A stretch of 64,000 bases of DNA from Methylotenera_A sp044222005 (GTDB lineage Bacteria; Pseudomonadota; Gammaproteobacteria; Burkholderiales; Methylophilaceae). The position numbers and the translations under genes are program-made. Shown one piece after another: positions 25,347 through 35,023 of this stretch (position 1 is its first letter; every line of letters begins with the position of its first letter). The DNA lies in the NCBI GenBank assembly GCA_044222005.1, contig JBGANY010000006.1:1-64000 (forward strand), written 5' to 3'. The notes beneath the pieces are model-generated. The model made no database searches, had not been told where the DNA came from, and saw only the letters and a list, made by a program, of their open reading frames with translations.

Positions 25347-26642
25347 ATGTTTTTTAAATCAGTTTTTGCACTATTTGTTTTTGCGCTCAGTTTTACCGTA
25401 AACGCCGCCGTCAAAATCAACCATTGGCAAACCAGCACCGGTTCCGAGGTGTATTTTGTCGAAAATCATGACCTGCCGATTATCGATATGAGCGTGAATT
25501 TCCCCGCCGGCAGTGTGCGCGATACCAAAGCAACATCAGGAGTGGCTGGCGTGACCCGCTACATGATGACGCTAGGCGCAGGTGGTATGAACGAAGAAGT
25601 GATTACTAACAAATTTGCCGATATCGGTGCAATTCTGGGCGGTGAGCTGGATGCCGACCGTGCTGCGTTCAAGCTGCGCACACTCACAAGCGAAAGCGAG
25701 AAAGCGCTTGAAACATTCAACAAAATTTTGCATAAGCCGGATTTTCCGCAAACGGTGCTTGAGCGCGAAAAAACCCGCATCATTGCCGGAATAAAAGAAG
25801 CCGCGACGCAGCCGGAGAGCATTTCCAACAAGGCATTTATGCAGGCCTTGTACCCAAGTCATCCCTACGGCCTGGACGAAAGCGGGGAGATTGACACGAT
25901 CACCGCCATGAAGCGTGAAGATTTGATGCAGTTTTACAATACATTTTACACAGCCAAAAGTGCTGTGATCGCACTGATCGGCGACATGACGGAGCAGCAG
26001 GCACGCGCCATTGCAGAAGCCGTTTCAAGCGGCTTGCCGCAAACGCCGGCAATCGCAAAAATTGCAGAGGTTGCATTGCCGCAAGCAGCGAACGTACAAA
26101 ACATCAACCATCCAGCCTCGCAAGCACATATTCTGCTGGGCTACCCGGGTATCAAACGCGGCGATGCAGATTATTTTCCGCTGTATGTCGGCAATCACAT
26201 TCTGGGCGGCGGCGGTTTTGTGTCGCGCTTGACTGAGGAAGTACGTGAAAAACGCGGCCTGGTGTACAGCGTGTACAGCTACTTTATGCCCATGAGTGAA
26301 TTGGGGCCGTTTCAGATCGGCCTGCAGACCAAAAAAGAACAGGCAAATGATGCCATGAAAGTAGTGAATGAAACGGTCGCCAAATTCATTAAAACCGGCG
26401 TGACTGAAAAAGAGCTTAAAGCAGCCAAGGATAATATCATCGGTGGTTTTCCCATGCGTATCGACAGCAATGGCAAAATTCTGGACTATCTGTCAGTAAT
26501 CGGGTTTTACAAATTGCCACTTACCTATCTTGATGATTTTAATAAACAAATTGCTAAAGTCACTGCCAAGCAGATTAAGGACGCATTCAGCCGCAGAGTG
26601 AAACCAGAGCATTTTGTTACCGTGACTGTTGGAGCGCAGTAA
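25347..26642 (+). CDS. M16 peptidase-like protein, non-catalytic partner, exported
   Basis: A 431-residue protein with a signal peptide ending near VNA. At the position of HxxEH it reads VTRYMMT, so the zinc ligands are missing and it cannot be catalytic alone. The C-terminal half keeps the R/Y segment (RLTEEVREKRGLVYSVYSYF) typical of the substrate-binding subunit in bacterial M16 heterodimers. It follows the active subunit by 18 bases, so the two likely form a heterodimer. Confidence 0.92.
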   Translation: MFFKSVFALFVFALSFTVNAAVKINHWQTSTGSEVYFVENHDLPIIDMSVNFPAGSVRDTKATSGVAGVTRYMMTLGAGGMNEEVITNKFADIGAILGGELDADRAAFKLRTLTSESEKALETFNKILHKPDFPQTVLEREKTRIIAGIKEAATQPESISNKAFMQALYPSHPYGLDESGEIDTITAMKREDLMQFYNTFYTAKSAVIALIGDMTEQQARAIAEAVSSGLPQTPAIAKIAEVALPQAANVQNINHPASQAHILLGYPGIKRGDADYFPLYVGNHILGGGGFVSRLTEEVREKRGLVYSVYSYFMPMSELGPFQIGLQTKKEQANDAMKVVNETVAKFIKTGVTEKELKAAKDNIIGGFPMRIDSNGKILDYLSVIGFYKLPLTYLDDFNKQIAKVTAKQIKDAFSRRVKPEHFVTVTVGAQ

Positions 26643-26685
26643 GTAATAACAGGTTAGAATAAAGTTTTGTTCTTAAAGCAACACT

Positions 26686-27246
26686 TTGCCAAAACCTACA
26701 AAAGCCGCCACTAACCAAGTCCGCATCAATGCGGGTGTCTGGCGTAGCCGCCTGCTCAAATTTCCGGAAGTGGAAGGTCTGCGCCCCACGCCGGAGCGCG
26801 TGCGGCAAACCGTGTTCAATTGGCTGGGGCAGGATTTAACGGGTAAAAATTGTCTGGATTTATTTGCGGGCACTGGTGCGCTGGGCTTCGAGGCTTTATC
26901 ACGCAATGCCAAAAACCTAGTGATGCTGGAAAATTCACTGTTGGCGTATAAATCCCTTTTGCAAAATCAATCTTTACTAAAAGCGCAAAATTGCCAAATT
27001 CTGAATCAGGATGCATTGCAGTTTCTAGATAGCAACGTCAATAAATTCGATGTGATTTTTTGCGATCCGCCTTACAATAAAAACTGGCTGGACAAGCTAT
27101 TTCCCTTGTTAAATCAGCATGTTAGTGACGGCGGCGTGGTGTATGCAGAAGCGGAATATGCAATTGAATGCGCCGATGACTGGAAAGTGATAAAACAGGG
27201 TAGGGCGGGCGCGGTGTATTATCATTTGCTACAATTAAGCAATTAG
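26686..27246 (+). CDS. rsmD: 16S rRNA (guanine966-N2)-methyltransferase RsmD
   Basis: Methylates G966 of 16S rRNA using SAM. The product has 186 residues; the start codon is TTG at 26686. Visible motifs are RINAGVWRSRLLKFP, LRPTPERVRQTVFNWL, motif I CLDLFAGTGALGFEALSR and the catalytic motif IV DPPYNKNW. It lies 33 bases before coaD, the usual rsmD-coaD pair. The ribosome-binding site is weak, so the exact start may differ by a few codons. Confidence 0.95.
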   Translation: MPKPTKAATNQVRINAGVWRSRLLKFPEVEGLRPTPERVRQTVFNWLGQDLTGKNCLDLFAGTGALGFEALSRNAKNLVMLENSLLAYKSLLQNQSLLKAQNCQILNQDALQFLDSNVNKFDVIFCDPPYNKNWLDKLFPLLNQHVSDGGVVYAEAEYAIECADDWKVIKQGRAGAVYYHLLQLSN

Positions 27247-27278
27247 CGTTTGTAATTCGCCAAAAAGGAATTTCACAC

Positions 27279-27767
27279 ATGAGCAAAACCCGCATCGCGG
27301 TGTACCCTGGTACTTTCGACCCCATCACCTTGGGGCACGAAGACATTGTGCGCCGCGCTGCGGATTTGTTTGATGAAGTGATCGTGGCGGTGGCAGGCAG
27401 CACCAACAAGCGCACGCTGTTCAGCCTGGATGAGCGCGTGGCGCTGGCAGAAGGTGTATTCAAGGCCAGCAACATCAAGGTGGTTGGCTTTAGCGGCTTG
27501 CTGATGCAGTTTGTGCAAGACCAGGGCGCGCAGATCGTGGTGCGCGGCTTGCGTGCGGCGAGTGATTTTGAATATGAATTTCAACTGGCCGGCATGAACC
27601 GCAAACTTTACCCCAAGCTGGAAACCATATTCCTAACGCCGGCCGAGCAGTATATGTTTGTGTCATCCACGCTGGTGCGTGAAGTCGCCACACTGGGCGG
27701 CGATGTGCATCAGTTTGTGTCGCCCACGGTGGAAGAAGCGATTTTACAAAAGTTGGGTAAGGCTTAA
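27279..27767 (+). CDS. coaD: Phosphopantetheine adenylyltransferase
   Basis: Fourth step of coenzyme A synthesis: adenylylates 4'-phosphopantetheine. The product has 162 residues. YPGTFDPITLGHEDI carries the TxGH nucleotidyltransferase motif, and GLRAASDFEYEFQLAGMNR and VSSTLVREVATLGGDV complete the active site. A good Shine-Dalgarno (AAGGA) precedes the ATG. It follows rsmD. Confidence 0.97.
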   Translation: MSKTRIAVYPGTFDPITLGHEDIVRRAADLFDEVIVAVAGSTNKRTLFSLDERVALAEGVFKASNIKVVGFSGLLMQFVQDQGAQIVVRGLRAASDFEYEFQLAGMNRKLYPKLETIFLTPAEQYMFVSSTLVREVATLGGDVHQFVSPTVEEAILQKLGKA

Positions 27768-27814
27768 TGAGTTATTTTTCGTTTAAGAAATTCATTTAAT
27801 GTGATGAAGTGCCA

Positions 27815-27880
27815 GCAATCCCGCAGCGAACGACGCAGACATATCGCTTTGTATAGGCTAGGAGTGAGCGAGGACATTGC
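27815..27880. repeat. Imperfect palindromic intergenic repeat
   Basis: The gap between coaD and the ferredoxin gene is bounded by GCAAT...ATTGC and carries partial inverted symmetry around CGCAGACATATCGC...GTATAGGC. Its reverse complement shares the order GCTCACT..GCC, TGTCTGC and TTCGC with the 94-base palindrome at 44701-44794, so the two may be diverged copies of one family in opposite orientation. It is non-coding as far as I can see. Confidence 0.45.
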
Positions 27881-27920
27881 GCCGCAATTCGCTCATAAAA
27901 TGGATTTATAAAGGAAAAAT

Positions 27921-28169
27921 ATGGCGTTAATGATTACCGATGAATGTATTAACTGCGATGTCTGCGAGCCGGAATGTCCTAATGGTGCCATCTCGCAAGG
28001 GCAGGAGATATACGAAATTGACCCCAATCTATGCACCGAGTGCGTGGGGCATTACGACAAACCGCAATGCCAGCAGGTGTGCCCAGTAGATTGCATTCCG
28101 TTTAACCCGAATGTGGTTGAAACTAAAGAACAGTTGATGGAAAAATATTATCGCATTACAAAAAAATAG
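27921..28169 (+). CDS. 2[4Fe-4S] ferredoxin, YfhL type
   Basis: An 82-residue electron carrier with one CxxCxxCxxxCP cluster (CINCDVCEPECP) and a second, longer-spaced cluster (CTECVGHYDKPQCQQVCPVDC). This asymmetrical second motif is the mark of the YfhL/Allochromatium-type bacterial ferredoxin. A Shine-Dalgarno (AAGGAAA) precedes the ATG. It lies next to coaD, as is common in betaproteobacteria. The redox partner is unknown. Confidence 0.95.
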   Translation: MALMITDECINCDVCEPECPNGAISQGQEIYEIDPNLCTECVGHYDKPQCQQVCPVDCIPFNPNVVETKEQLMEKYYRITKK

Positions 28170-28178
28170 GAAATTGCC

Positions 28179-28580
28179 ATGAGAATTTTACACACCATGC
28201 TGCGCGTGGGCGATTTGCAGCGTTCGATTAATTTTTACACTAATGTGCTGGACATGAAGCTACTGCGCACACACGATTACCCCGATGGCGAATTTACGTT
28301 GGCATTTGTAGGTTATGGCAACGAGTACGATAACACTGTGCTGGAACTTACCTACAACTACGGCAAAACAAGTTACGAAATGGGCGGTGCATTTGGGCAT
28401 ATTGCTATTGAAGTGGATGACGCCTACGCCGCATGCGACAAGGTGAAAGCACTGGGTGGCAAAGTTGTGCGCGAGGCCGGTCCAATGAAGCACGGCACCA
28501 TTATCATCGCATTTGCGGAAGACCCGGATGGCTACAAAATCGAATTCATCCAAAAAGGGACGATAGATTATCCTCGGTGA
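28179..28580 (+). CDS. gloA: Lactoylglutathione lyase (glyoxalase I)
   Basis: Converts the hemithioacetal of methylglyoxal and glutathione to lactoylglutathione. The product has 133 residues. All four metal ligands are present: His in ILHTMLRV, Glu in VLELTYN, His in GHIAIEV and Glu in KIEFIQKG. NxDPDG-type EDPDGYKIEF matches the family. It lies 9 bases after the ferredoxin gene and is probably cotranscribed with it. Confidence 0.96.
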   Translation: MRILHTMLRVGDLQRSINFYTNVLDMKLLRTHDYPDGEFTLAFVGYGNEYDNTVLELTYNYGKTSYEMGGAFGHIAIEVDDAYAACDKVKALGGKVVREAGPMKHGTIIIAFAEDPDGYKIEFIQKGTIDYPR

Positions 28581-28589
28581 AAACCGAGG
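28572..28589 (+). other. Stem-loop at the gloA stop codon
   Basis: CCTCGGT (28572-28578), GAAA and ACCGAGG (28583-28589) form a perfect 7-base hairpin with a GNRA-type tetraloop. The gloA stop codon TGA spans the end of the stem and the start of the loop. It ends 18 bases before the next ATG. No U-tract follows, so it is not a Rho-independent terminator; it could stabilise an mRNA end or affect translation of the next gene. Confidence 0.5.
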
Positions 28590-28607
28590 TCAATATCCTA
28601 AATAGTC

Positions 28608-28856
28608 ATGGCGGATAACACCCAACAACTCAAAGTTGCCGTGCAAGCTGCACTGGATGGTGATTGGGATAAATCACACAAAATCGCACAAGATTACAGC
28701 GACAATGCTGCCAATTGGATACACGCCGTGTTGCATAAAATTGAAGGCGATGTGTGGAACAGCAAGTACTGGTATGCCAGAACGCATGGCAAAAAGTACG
28801 AAGATTTTAGTGATGCGCGAGATGAGTTAATTGCGATTCAAAACAGCTTAAATTAG
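28608..28856 (+). CDS. Small conserved protein of unknown function
   Basis: An 82-residue, soluble, mainly helical protein (ADNTQQLKVAVQAALDGDW...). The motif GDWDKSHKIAQDYSD followed by WIHAVLHKIEGD and NSKYWYARTHGKKY recurs in a family of small proteobacterial proteins I recall as hypothetical. No signal peptide and no known catalytic motif are seen. It lies 28 bases after gloA, just beyond the stem-loop. Confidence 0.75.
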   Translation: MADNTQQLKVAVQAALDGDWDKSHKIAQDYSDNAANWIHAVLHKIEGDVWNSKYWYARTHGKKYEDFSDARDELIAIQNSLN

Positions 28857-28868
28857 AGCACAAACAAA

Positions 28869-28890
28869 ACAGCCCGCAATTGCGGGCTGT
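28869..28890 (-). terminator. Terminator hairpin between two convergent small genes
   Basis: ACAGCCCGCAA and TTGCGGGCTGT form a perfect self-complementary stretch, 28869-28890. On the minus strand it is followed by TTTTGTTTG, as expected for a terminator of the exported-protein gene at 28933. It may also stop the plus-strand gene, but no U-tract follows on that side. Confidence 0.75.
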
Positions 28891-28932
28891 CAGCGGTGGA
28901 TTGAAATAATCCAGTTAAGGTGATGCTAGTGA

Positions 28933-29286
28933 TTATGACGCATCAGATAAAGTAGCGTACTGCAATTCATCATTCACGATGATAAAGTTTGCATCACGTG
29001 CACCGTTTTCTTTTTGTACCGCATTATGATAGACCCAAACTGAGCCTACTCTAGCACCTGAAGTATCCTTCAGTGGTTGAATTTCATCAGGCATACCAAA
29101 GTTGTAGCCCAGTTGATCCATATTTGTTTTTGCTAGCACTTCGTAAAATTTGGCTGATGAAACAGCGATGCCATTACGATTTTTACCGTGATGGAATCCT
29201 TCAGCATTCGCCTGTATGCTTGATACGGCCAAGCCGCCAACGAGTAGGCTATTGATAAAAATGTTTTTGATGAACTTTTGGTTCAT
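28933..29286 (-). CDS. Small exported protein of unknown function
   Basis: The likely start is the ATG at 29286, preceded by AAGGAG at 11 bases, giving 117 residues; the longer open frame to 29409 has no ribosome-binding site. A signal peptide (MNQKFIKNIFINSLLVGG..., cleavage near NANA) is followed by about 80 residues with SSAKFYEVLAKTNMDQLGYNFGMPDE and GARVGSVWVYHN. I do not recognise a family. Some similarity in layout to small secreted lipoprotein-like regulators (a PDE and a TSG turn) is too weak to use. Confidence 0.7.
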   Translation of the reverse strand: MNQKFIKNIFINSLLVGGLAVSSIQANAEGFHHGKNRNGIAVSSAKFYEVLAKTNMDQLGYNFGMPDEIQPLKDTSGARVGSVWVYHNAVQKENGARDANFIIVNDELQYATLSDAS

Positions 29287-29673
29287 AATTTTAAATCTCC
29301 TTTTGAAAGAGATTGTATTGTAATCAATAGATGTTACGGTTTGATGGCAAGAATGTAACTGGAATGTAATATCGGCGCGGGTTGCAGCCAATATGGGCAT
29401 GTTGGACACATGGTAAAACTACTAAGATTTTAGCGACGCGCGCGAAGCGCTAATTACAATTCATAATTGCTTGAATTAGCACATTTAAGTTAAAAATAGA
29501 TGCCCTGAAAGCCGCGTGGATATTGGTTCTCAGGAGGTTGTTTATATAATCTGCCGAAAGAAAGTTTAATTCATATGGCGCAATACGCACTGCTATTGCG
29601 CCCTACACGGGCTAACATGCTCATGATGATTTCAAATAGAATGTCATTGGAGAATGACTTGCAGGATTGCTTT
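29287..29673. other. Long non-coding stretch
   Basis: These 387 bases carry no credible gene. They hold the upstream region of the small exported protein at the left, a GC-alternating stretch (GCGACGCGCGCGAAGCGC) near 29433, and a REP-like hairpin near 29577. Promoters could not be assigned with confidence. Confidence 0.5.
29577..29602. repeat. REP-like hairpin
   Basis: GGCGCAATA (29577-29585) and TATTGCGCC (29594-29602) are perfect 9-base inverted repeats around an 8-base loop. The composition (GGCGCAAT...ATTGCGCC) resembles palindromic repeats seen in many proteobacterial intergenic regions. A copy count in the genome would settle it. Confidence 0.5.
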
Positions 29674-30087
29674 TTAAGGACTTGATAGATCAAGGGTTAA
29701 ATCATCAAATATCTGACGAGCAACTATCCAAGATAATGCGTGATCAGCTCGTTCAGAGTAACCCCCAATAAGAACTCTTGTTCCGTTTTCGGCGGGCTCA
29801 CACCTTATCAATGCCTTGCCACGATAACGATTCACTAACAAATTAAATGGCCACTGAATTTTCAAAGTGAGAGCAACTTCATCAGCTTGAATAATCTCTC
29901 TGTCATTTCTTTCAACCACTTTGAGCAGTTTGCGATAAACGATGTTGGGGGCAGCTGTGTAGGTGTGAGTGAACCTCAGGTTTGGATTTTCGACTTCGGT
30001 AGCTGATAGTGGTGGAATGACTATACACCCACCTACTAAAACTAAGGTGGCGCACAAGACGAATGTAGCTTTCCATCTTTCAATCAT
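29674..30087 (-). CDS. Small lipoprotein of unknown function
   Basis: A 137-residue protein with a lipoprotein signal peptide (lipobox LVGGC, Cys near residue 21). The mature part has RFTHTYTAAPNIVYRKLLKVVE and RYRGKALIRCEPAENGTRVLIGGYSERADHALSW, looking like a beta-rich periplasmic domain. No recognised family. It lies 71 bases before the dnaJ stop on the same strand. Confidence 0.75.
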   Translation of the reverse strand: MIERWKATFVLCATLVLVGGCIVIPPLSATEVENPNLRFTHTYTAAPNIVYRKLLKVVERNDREIIQADEVALTLKIQWPFNLLVNRYRGKALIRCEPAENGTRVLIGGYSERADHALSWIVARQIFDDLTLDLSSP

Positions 30088-30158
30088 CAGCCATCTTAAT
30101 TGACGCTTTCTTTTGCGTCAAATTATGAATCAAAGAGGTCATCATCGATTTGAGTTAA

Positions 30159-31283
30159 TTAACCAAAAAAGTCTTTGGCTTTATCTACCCAGCTTTTGTT
30201 TTTCGGGCTGTGTTTTCCTGCATCGGCTTGCGTGCTGGTGTCGAATTCACGCAGTAATTTTTTCTGATGCTCGGTGAGCTTGACCGGTGTTTCTACCACC
30301 ACATGCACCATTAAATCGCCGTGGTCAGATTGCCGTAATGGTTTGATGCCTTTGCCCTTTAGCCTGAACACACCGCCAGTCTGGGTTTCGGCTGGAATTT
30401 TCATTTTGGCAGAGCCGCCCAATGTGGGCACTTCAATCTCGCCGCCTAAAGCCGCCGTCGTAAAGCTGATCGGCATTTCGCAATGCAAGTTGCCGCCGTC
30501 ACGCTGGAATATCTCGTGTGGTTTCAGGTGAATGACCACATACAAATCGCCGGTTGGGCCGCCATTGACGCCAGCTTCGCCTTCTCCGCTCAAACGGATT
30601 CTGTCGCCTTCATCCACGCCAGCGGGGATTTTGACGGACAGGGTTTTGTTCTGTTTAACGCGGCCAGCTGCGTGGCAAGTCGGACAGGGATCTTTCACCA
30701 TTTTGCCGGTGCCGTGGCATTTCGGGCAGGTTTGCTGTACCGAGAAAAAGCCTTGCTGCATACGCACCTGGCCATGGCCGCCACAGGTAGTACAGCTGAC
30801 AGGCTGTGTGCCTGGGCGCGCGCCAGAACCTTTGCAGGTTTCGCAGGTGGCTTGTACAGGAATACGGATTTTGGTTTCTGTGCCTTTGGCGGCGTCTTCC
30901 AGGCTGATTTCCATGTTGTAGCGTAAATCTGCCCCACGATAGACATTGTTGCGCTGGCCGCGTGCGCCGCCACCGAAAATGTCGCCGAAAATGTCGCCGA
31001 AAGCGTCGCTAAAGCCAGCTCCGCCAAAGCCGCCAGCCCCCGCGCTCATGCTGGGATCTACGCCGGCATGGCCATACTGGTCGTAAGCTGCACGTTTCTG
31101 GTCATCAGAGAGCATTTCATAGGCTTCTTTCGCCTCTTTAAACTGTTCCTCAGCCTTTGGGTTATCTGGATTACGGTCAGGGTGATACTTCATCGCCAGT
31201 TTGCGATAAGATTTTTTGATCTCTTCTTCCGTTGCGTCCTTATTTACGCCAAGGACTTCGTAGTAATCTCTTTTTGCAGCCAT
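30159..31283 (-). CDS. dnaJ: Chaperone protein DnaJ
   Basis: Hsp40 co-chaperone that delivers unfolded substrates to DnaK and stimulates its ATPase. The product has 374 residues. The J-domain with YHPDRNP, a G/F-rich stretch (GAGGFGGAGFSDAFGDIFGD), four zinc CxxCxGxG-type motifs (CETCKGSG, CTTCGGHG, CPKCHGTG, CPTCHAAG) and the C-terminal substrate domains are all present. It follows dnaK with a terminator-like hairpin in the gap. Confidence 0.97.
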   Translation of the reverse strand: MAAKRDYYEVLGVNKDATEEEIKKSYRKLAMKYHPDRNPDNPKAEEQFKEAKEAYEMLSDDQKRAAYDQYGHAGVDPSMSAGAGGFGGAGFSDAFGDIFGDIFGGGARGQRNNVYRGADLRYNMEISLEDAAKGTETKIRIPVQATCETCKGSGARPGTQPVSCTTCGGHGQVRMQQGFFSVQQTCPKCHGTGKMVKDPCPTCHAAGRVKQNKTLSVKIPAGVDEGDRIRLSGEGEAGVNGGPTGDLYVVIHLKPHEIFQRDGGNLHCEMPISFTTAALGGEIEVPTLGGSAKMKIPAETQTGGVFRLKGKGIKPLRQSDHGDLMVHVVVETPVKLTEHQKKLLREFDTSTQADAGKHSPKNKSWVDKAKDFFG

Positions 31284-31324
31284 TTTTTATCCAATTACTT
31301 TAGAGGAATGTTGAGCCAGGCAAA

Positions 31325-31355
31325 GACAAAAGCCACGATGGTCGTGGCTCTTGTC
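31325..31355 (-). terminator. Hairpin between dnaK and dnaJ
   Basis: AGCCACGA (31331-31338) and TCGTGGCT (31342-31349) pair around a 3-base loop, and GACAA/TTGTC (31325-31329 with 31351-31355) extend it. On the minus strand it is followed by TTTTGTCTTTG. It likely attenuates transcription between dnaK and dnaJ, lowering dnaJ output relative to dnaK. Confidence 0.7.
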
Positions 31356-31382
31356 CTGCAGGCTAATCTCTGTCGTGTTGCA

Positions 31383-33299
<1,917 letters not shown>

Positions 33300-33346
33300 G
33301 TTTTGTTCCTTTTAAATTCTTAAAGTTATAAATCAACCTGAAGCTT

Positions 33347-33374
33347 ATGTGGGGTGAGTTTTTACCATTTCAAT
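33347..33374 (-). promoter_or_regulatory. Sigma-32-type promoter before dnaK
   Basis: On the minus strand ATTGAAA (33368-33374), a 13-base spacer, and CCCCACAT (33347-33354) match the heat-shock consensus CTTGAAA-N13-15-CCCCATNT with one mismatch in the -35. It lies about 47 bases before the dnaK start, with a normal Shine-Dalgarno (AAGGA) close to the ATG. Confidence 0.8.
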
Positions 33375-33411
33375 AGTTAAAAACCCAATAGCCTTAAATT
33401 CTTTAAGGTAA

Positions 33412-33918
33412 TTATTTAGCCACCGTCACTAATGCAGGCCTTAATACGCGATCGTTGAGCGTATAGCCTTTTTGCAGCACACTCGTAACAGTATTGGGTT
33501 CGCCGCTGTTTTCCAGCATGCTGATGGCCTGATGTTTGTTCGGATCAAACTTCTCGCCAACGGGATTCACTTCAGCGATGTTGAATTTTTCGAATACCGA
33601 GCTGAGCTGTTTGGCGGTAAGTTCCACGCCGTTTTTGTAGCTGGCGACATCTGCATTGCCTACGGCCAGTGCAGCATCCAGGCTGTCTTTCACTGCCAGC
33701 AATTCACCGCTGAATTTTTCCAGCGCGAATTTACGCGCTTTGTCGATATCATCCATCGCACGGCGGCGGATATTCTCACCCTCGGCTTTGACATAAAGCA
33801 CGCTGGCTTTGGCCTCTTCGAGCGCGGCTTCTAACTCTGCAATGCGCTCCTCAGCGGTTTGTTCGGTTTGCTCATTTTGTTGATTGTCAGACTGTTGGTT
33901 TTCATTATCGTCTTGCAT
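33412..33918 (-). CDS. grpE: Nucleotide exchange factor GrpE
   Basis: Exchanges ADP for ATP on DnaK. The product has 168 residues. A Gln/Asn/Glu-rich start (QDDNENQQSDNQQNEQTEQTA) is followed by the long coiled-coil (ERIAELEAALEEAKASVLYVKAEGENIRRRAMDD) and the C-terminal beta domain ending in RVLRPALVTVAK. A sigma-32-type promoter is 35-60 bases upstream. It leads the grpE-dnaK-dnaJ set, although dnaK also has its own promoter. Confidence 0.95.
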   Translation of the reverse strand: MQDDNENQQSDNQQNEQTEQTAEERIAELEAALEEAKASVLYVKAEGENIRRRAMDDIDKARKFALEKFSGELLAVKDSLDAALAVGNADVASYKNGVELTAKQLSSVFEKFNIAEVNPVGEKFDPNKHQAISMLENSGEPNTVTSVLQKGYTLNDRVLRPALVTVAK

Positions 33919-33952
33919 GCGTTTCCCCTGTTGTTCTTTAACACTATTTCGA

Positions 33953-33980
33953 AAGTGGGGATGCAGTTTTTTATTTCAAG
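33953..33980 (-). promoter_or_regulatory. Sigma-32-type promoter before grpE
   Basis: On the minus strand CTTGAAA (33974-33980), a 13-base spacer and CCCCACTT (33953-33960) match the heat-shock consensus CTTGAAA-N13-15-CCCCATNT closely, with a perfect -35. It lies about 35 bases before the grpE ATG, and downstream of the waaC stop. Confidence 0.88.
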
Positions 33981-34004
33981 CTAAAAGCTTAAAAAATCCA
34001 GCAA

Positions 34005-34994
34005 TTATTTTTGAAGAAGTTTGCTGAGTGAATCCAAAACGTTCGCCACGCTTGGAATTTCACCAATATTGCCAAGGTTAATCGCCTGGGCGTGCGCGCC
34101 AGCCATCACGCCGGTGAGCGCGGGGTTGGTGTCGGTATATATCGCAACAACGGGCTTATCAAGCGCGGCAGCGAGGTGTGATAAGCCGGTATCCACGCCG
34201 ATCGCAGCATGGGCGCCGGCCAACACGCCGGCTAGTTCTGCGATGCTGAGTTTTGGTAAAACGGTGGCATTTTGCAGTTGTTGCGCAATCTTGCTGGCGC
34301 GGTTAAATTCAGCTTCATTCGCCCAAGGCAGAACCAGATTAAGGTTTTGCCGTGCCAGTTGCCTGCCCAGATCCACCCAATGCGCAGTTGGCCACAATTT
34401 GCTGTCACGGCTGGTGCCATGCAAACCCACAACATAGCCAGCCTGTAAGCCAATATCCATGGGGATTGCAGAGGTATTGTTTTTAGTGTGTTTGGCTGAA
34501 ATACCGTAATCTGGTGCGGCAACCGGGGGTGCATAGCCCAAGCTTAATGCGGCTAACGTGCGGTTTCTAACAACTGCATGCTGCTGATAAGAAATAGTAT
34601 ATGTTCGATCATAAAACCGGCTGGCGAGTGGCTCGCGAATCGAGTCTTTGTCATAGCCGTGCTTAACGCCATTTGCGGTGCAGGTAATTAGCGCGCTTTT
34701 GAGCAGGCCCTGCGTATCAATGATCGCATCATAATGGTTTTGTTGAATTGATCTTTTAAAAGCAGCAATCTCTGACCAGGTTTTTGCGCTAAATAGTTGT
34801 TTGCGCCACCGCCGCATGGCGACCGTCATCACTTGATTTACAGCAGGATGCATGCGCGGAATATCCGCAAAAGATTCTTCCACCACCCAATCAATCTGCG
34901 CGTTGGGGAAATGCGCGCGAATATCTGTTGCCACAGGTAAATTGTGAATCACATCGCCTAATGAAGAAGTTTTGGTAAGTAGAATGCGCGGCAT
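34005..34994 (-). CDS. waaC: LPS heptosyltransferase I
   Basis: Adds the first heptose to Kdo in the LPS inner core, on the inner face of the inner membrane. From the ATG at 34994 (MPRILLTKTSSLGDVIH...) it has 329 residues; a longer open frame starts 21 bases earlier. The N-terminal SSLGDVIHNLP, the C-terminal GVDTGLSHLAAAL and the donor region YTDTNPAL are typical of GT9. It is divergent from waaG, about 29 bases away. Confidence 0.95.
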   Translation of the reverse strand: MPRILLTKTSSLGDVIHNLPVATDIRAHFPNAQIDWVVEESFADIPRMHPAVNQVMTVAMRRWRKQLFSAKTWSEIAAFKRSIQQNHYDAIIDTQGLLKSALITCTANGVKHGYDKDSIREPLASRFYDRTYTISYQQHAVVRNRTLAALSLGYAPPVAAPDYGISAKHTKNNTSAIPMDIGLQAGYVVGLHGTSRDSKLWPTAHWVDLGRQLARQNLNLVLPWANEAEFNRASKIAQQLQNATVLPKLSIAELAGVLAGAHAAIGVDTGLSHLAAALDKPVVAIYTDTNPALTGVMAGAHAQAINLGNIGEIPSVANVLDSLSKLLQK

Positions 34995-35023
34995 AGGGTG
35001 CATTTTCGCATACAATTCGGGTA

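Noticed and set aside
29433..29455. GC-alternating stretch (GCGACGCGCGCGAAGCGC)
   Set aside because: Self-complementary composition but too short and without other support to call a site.
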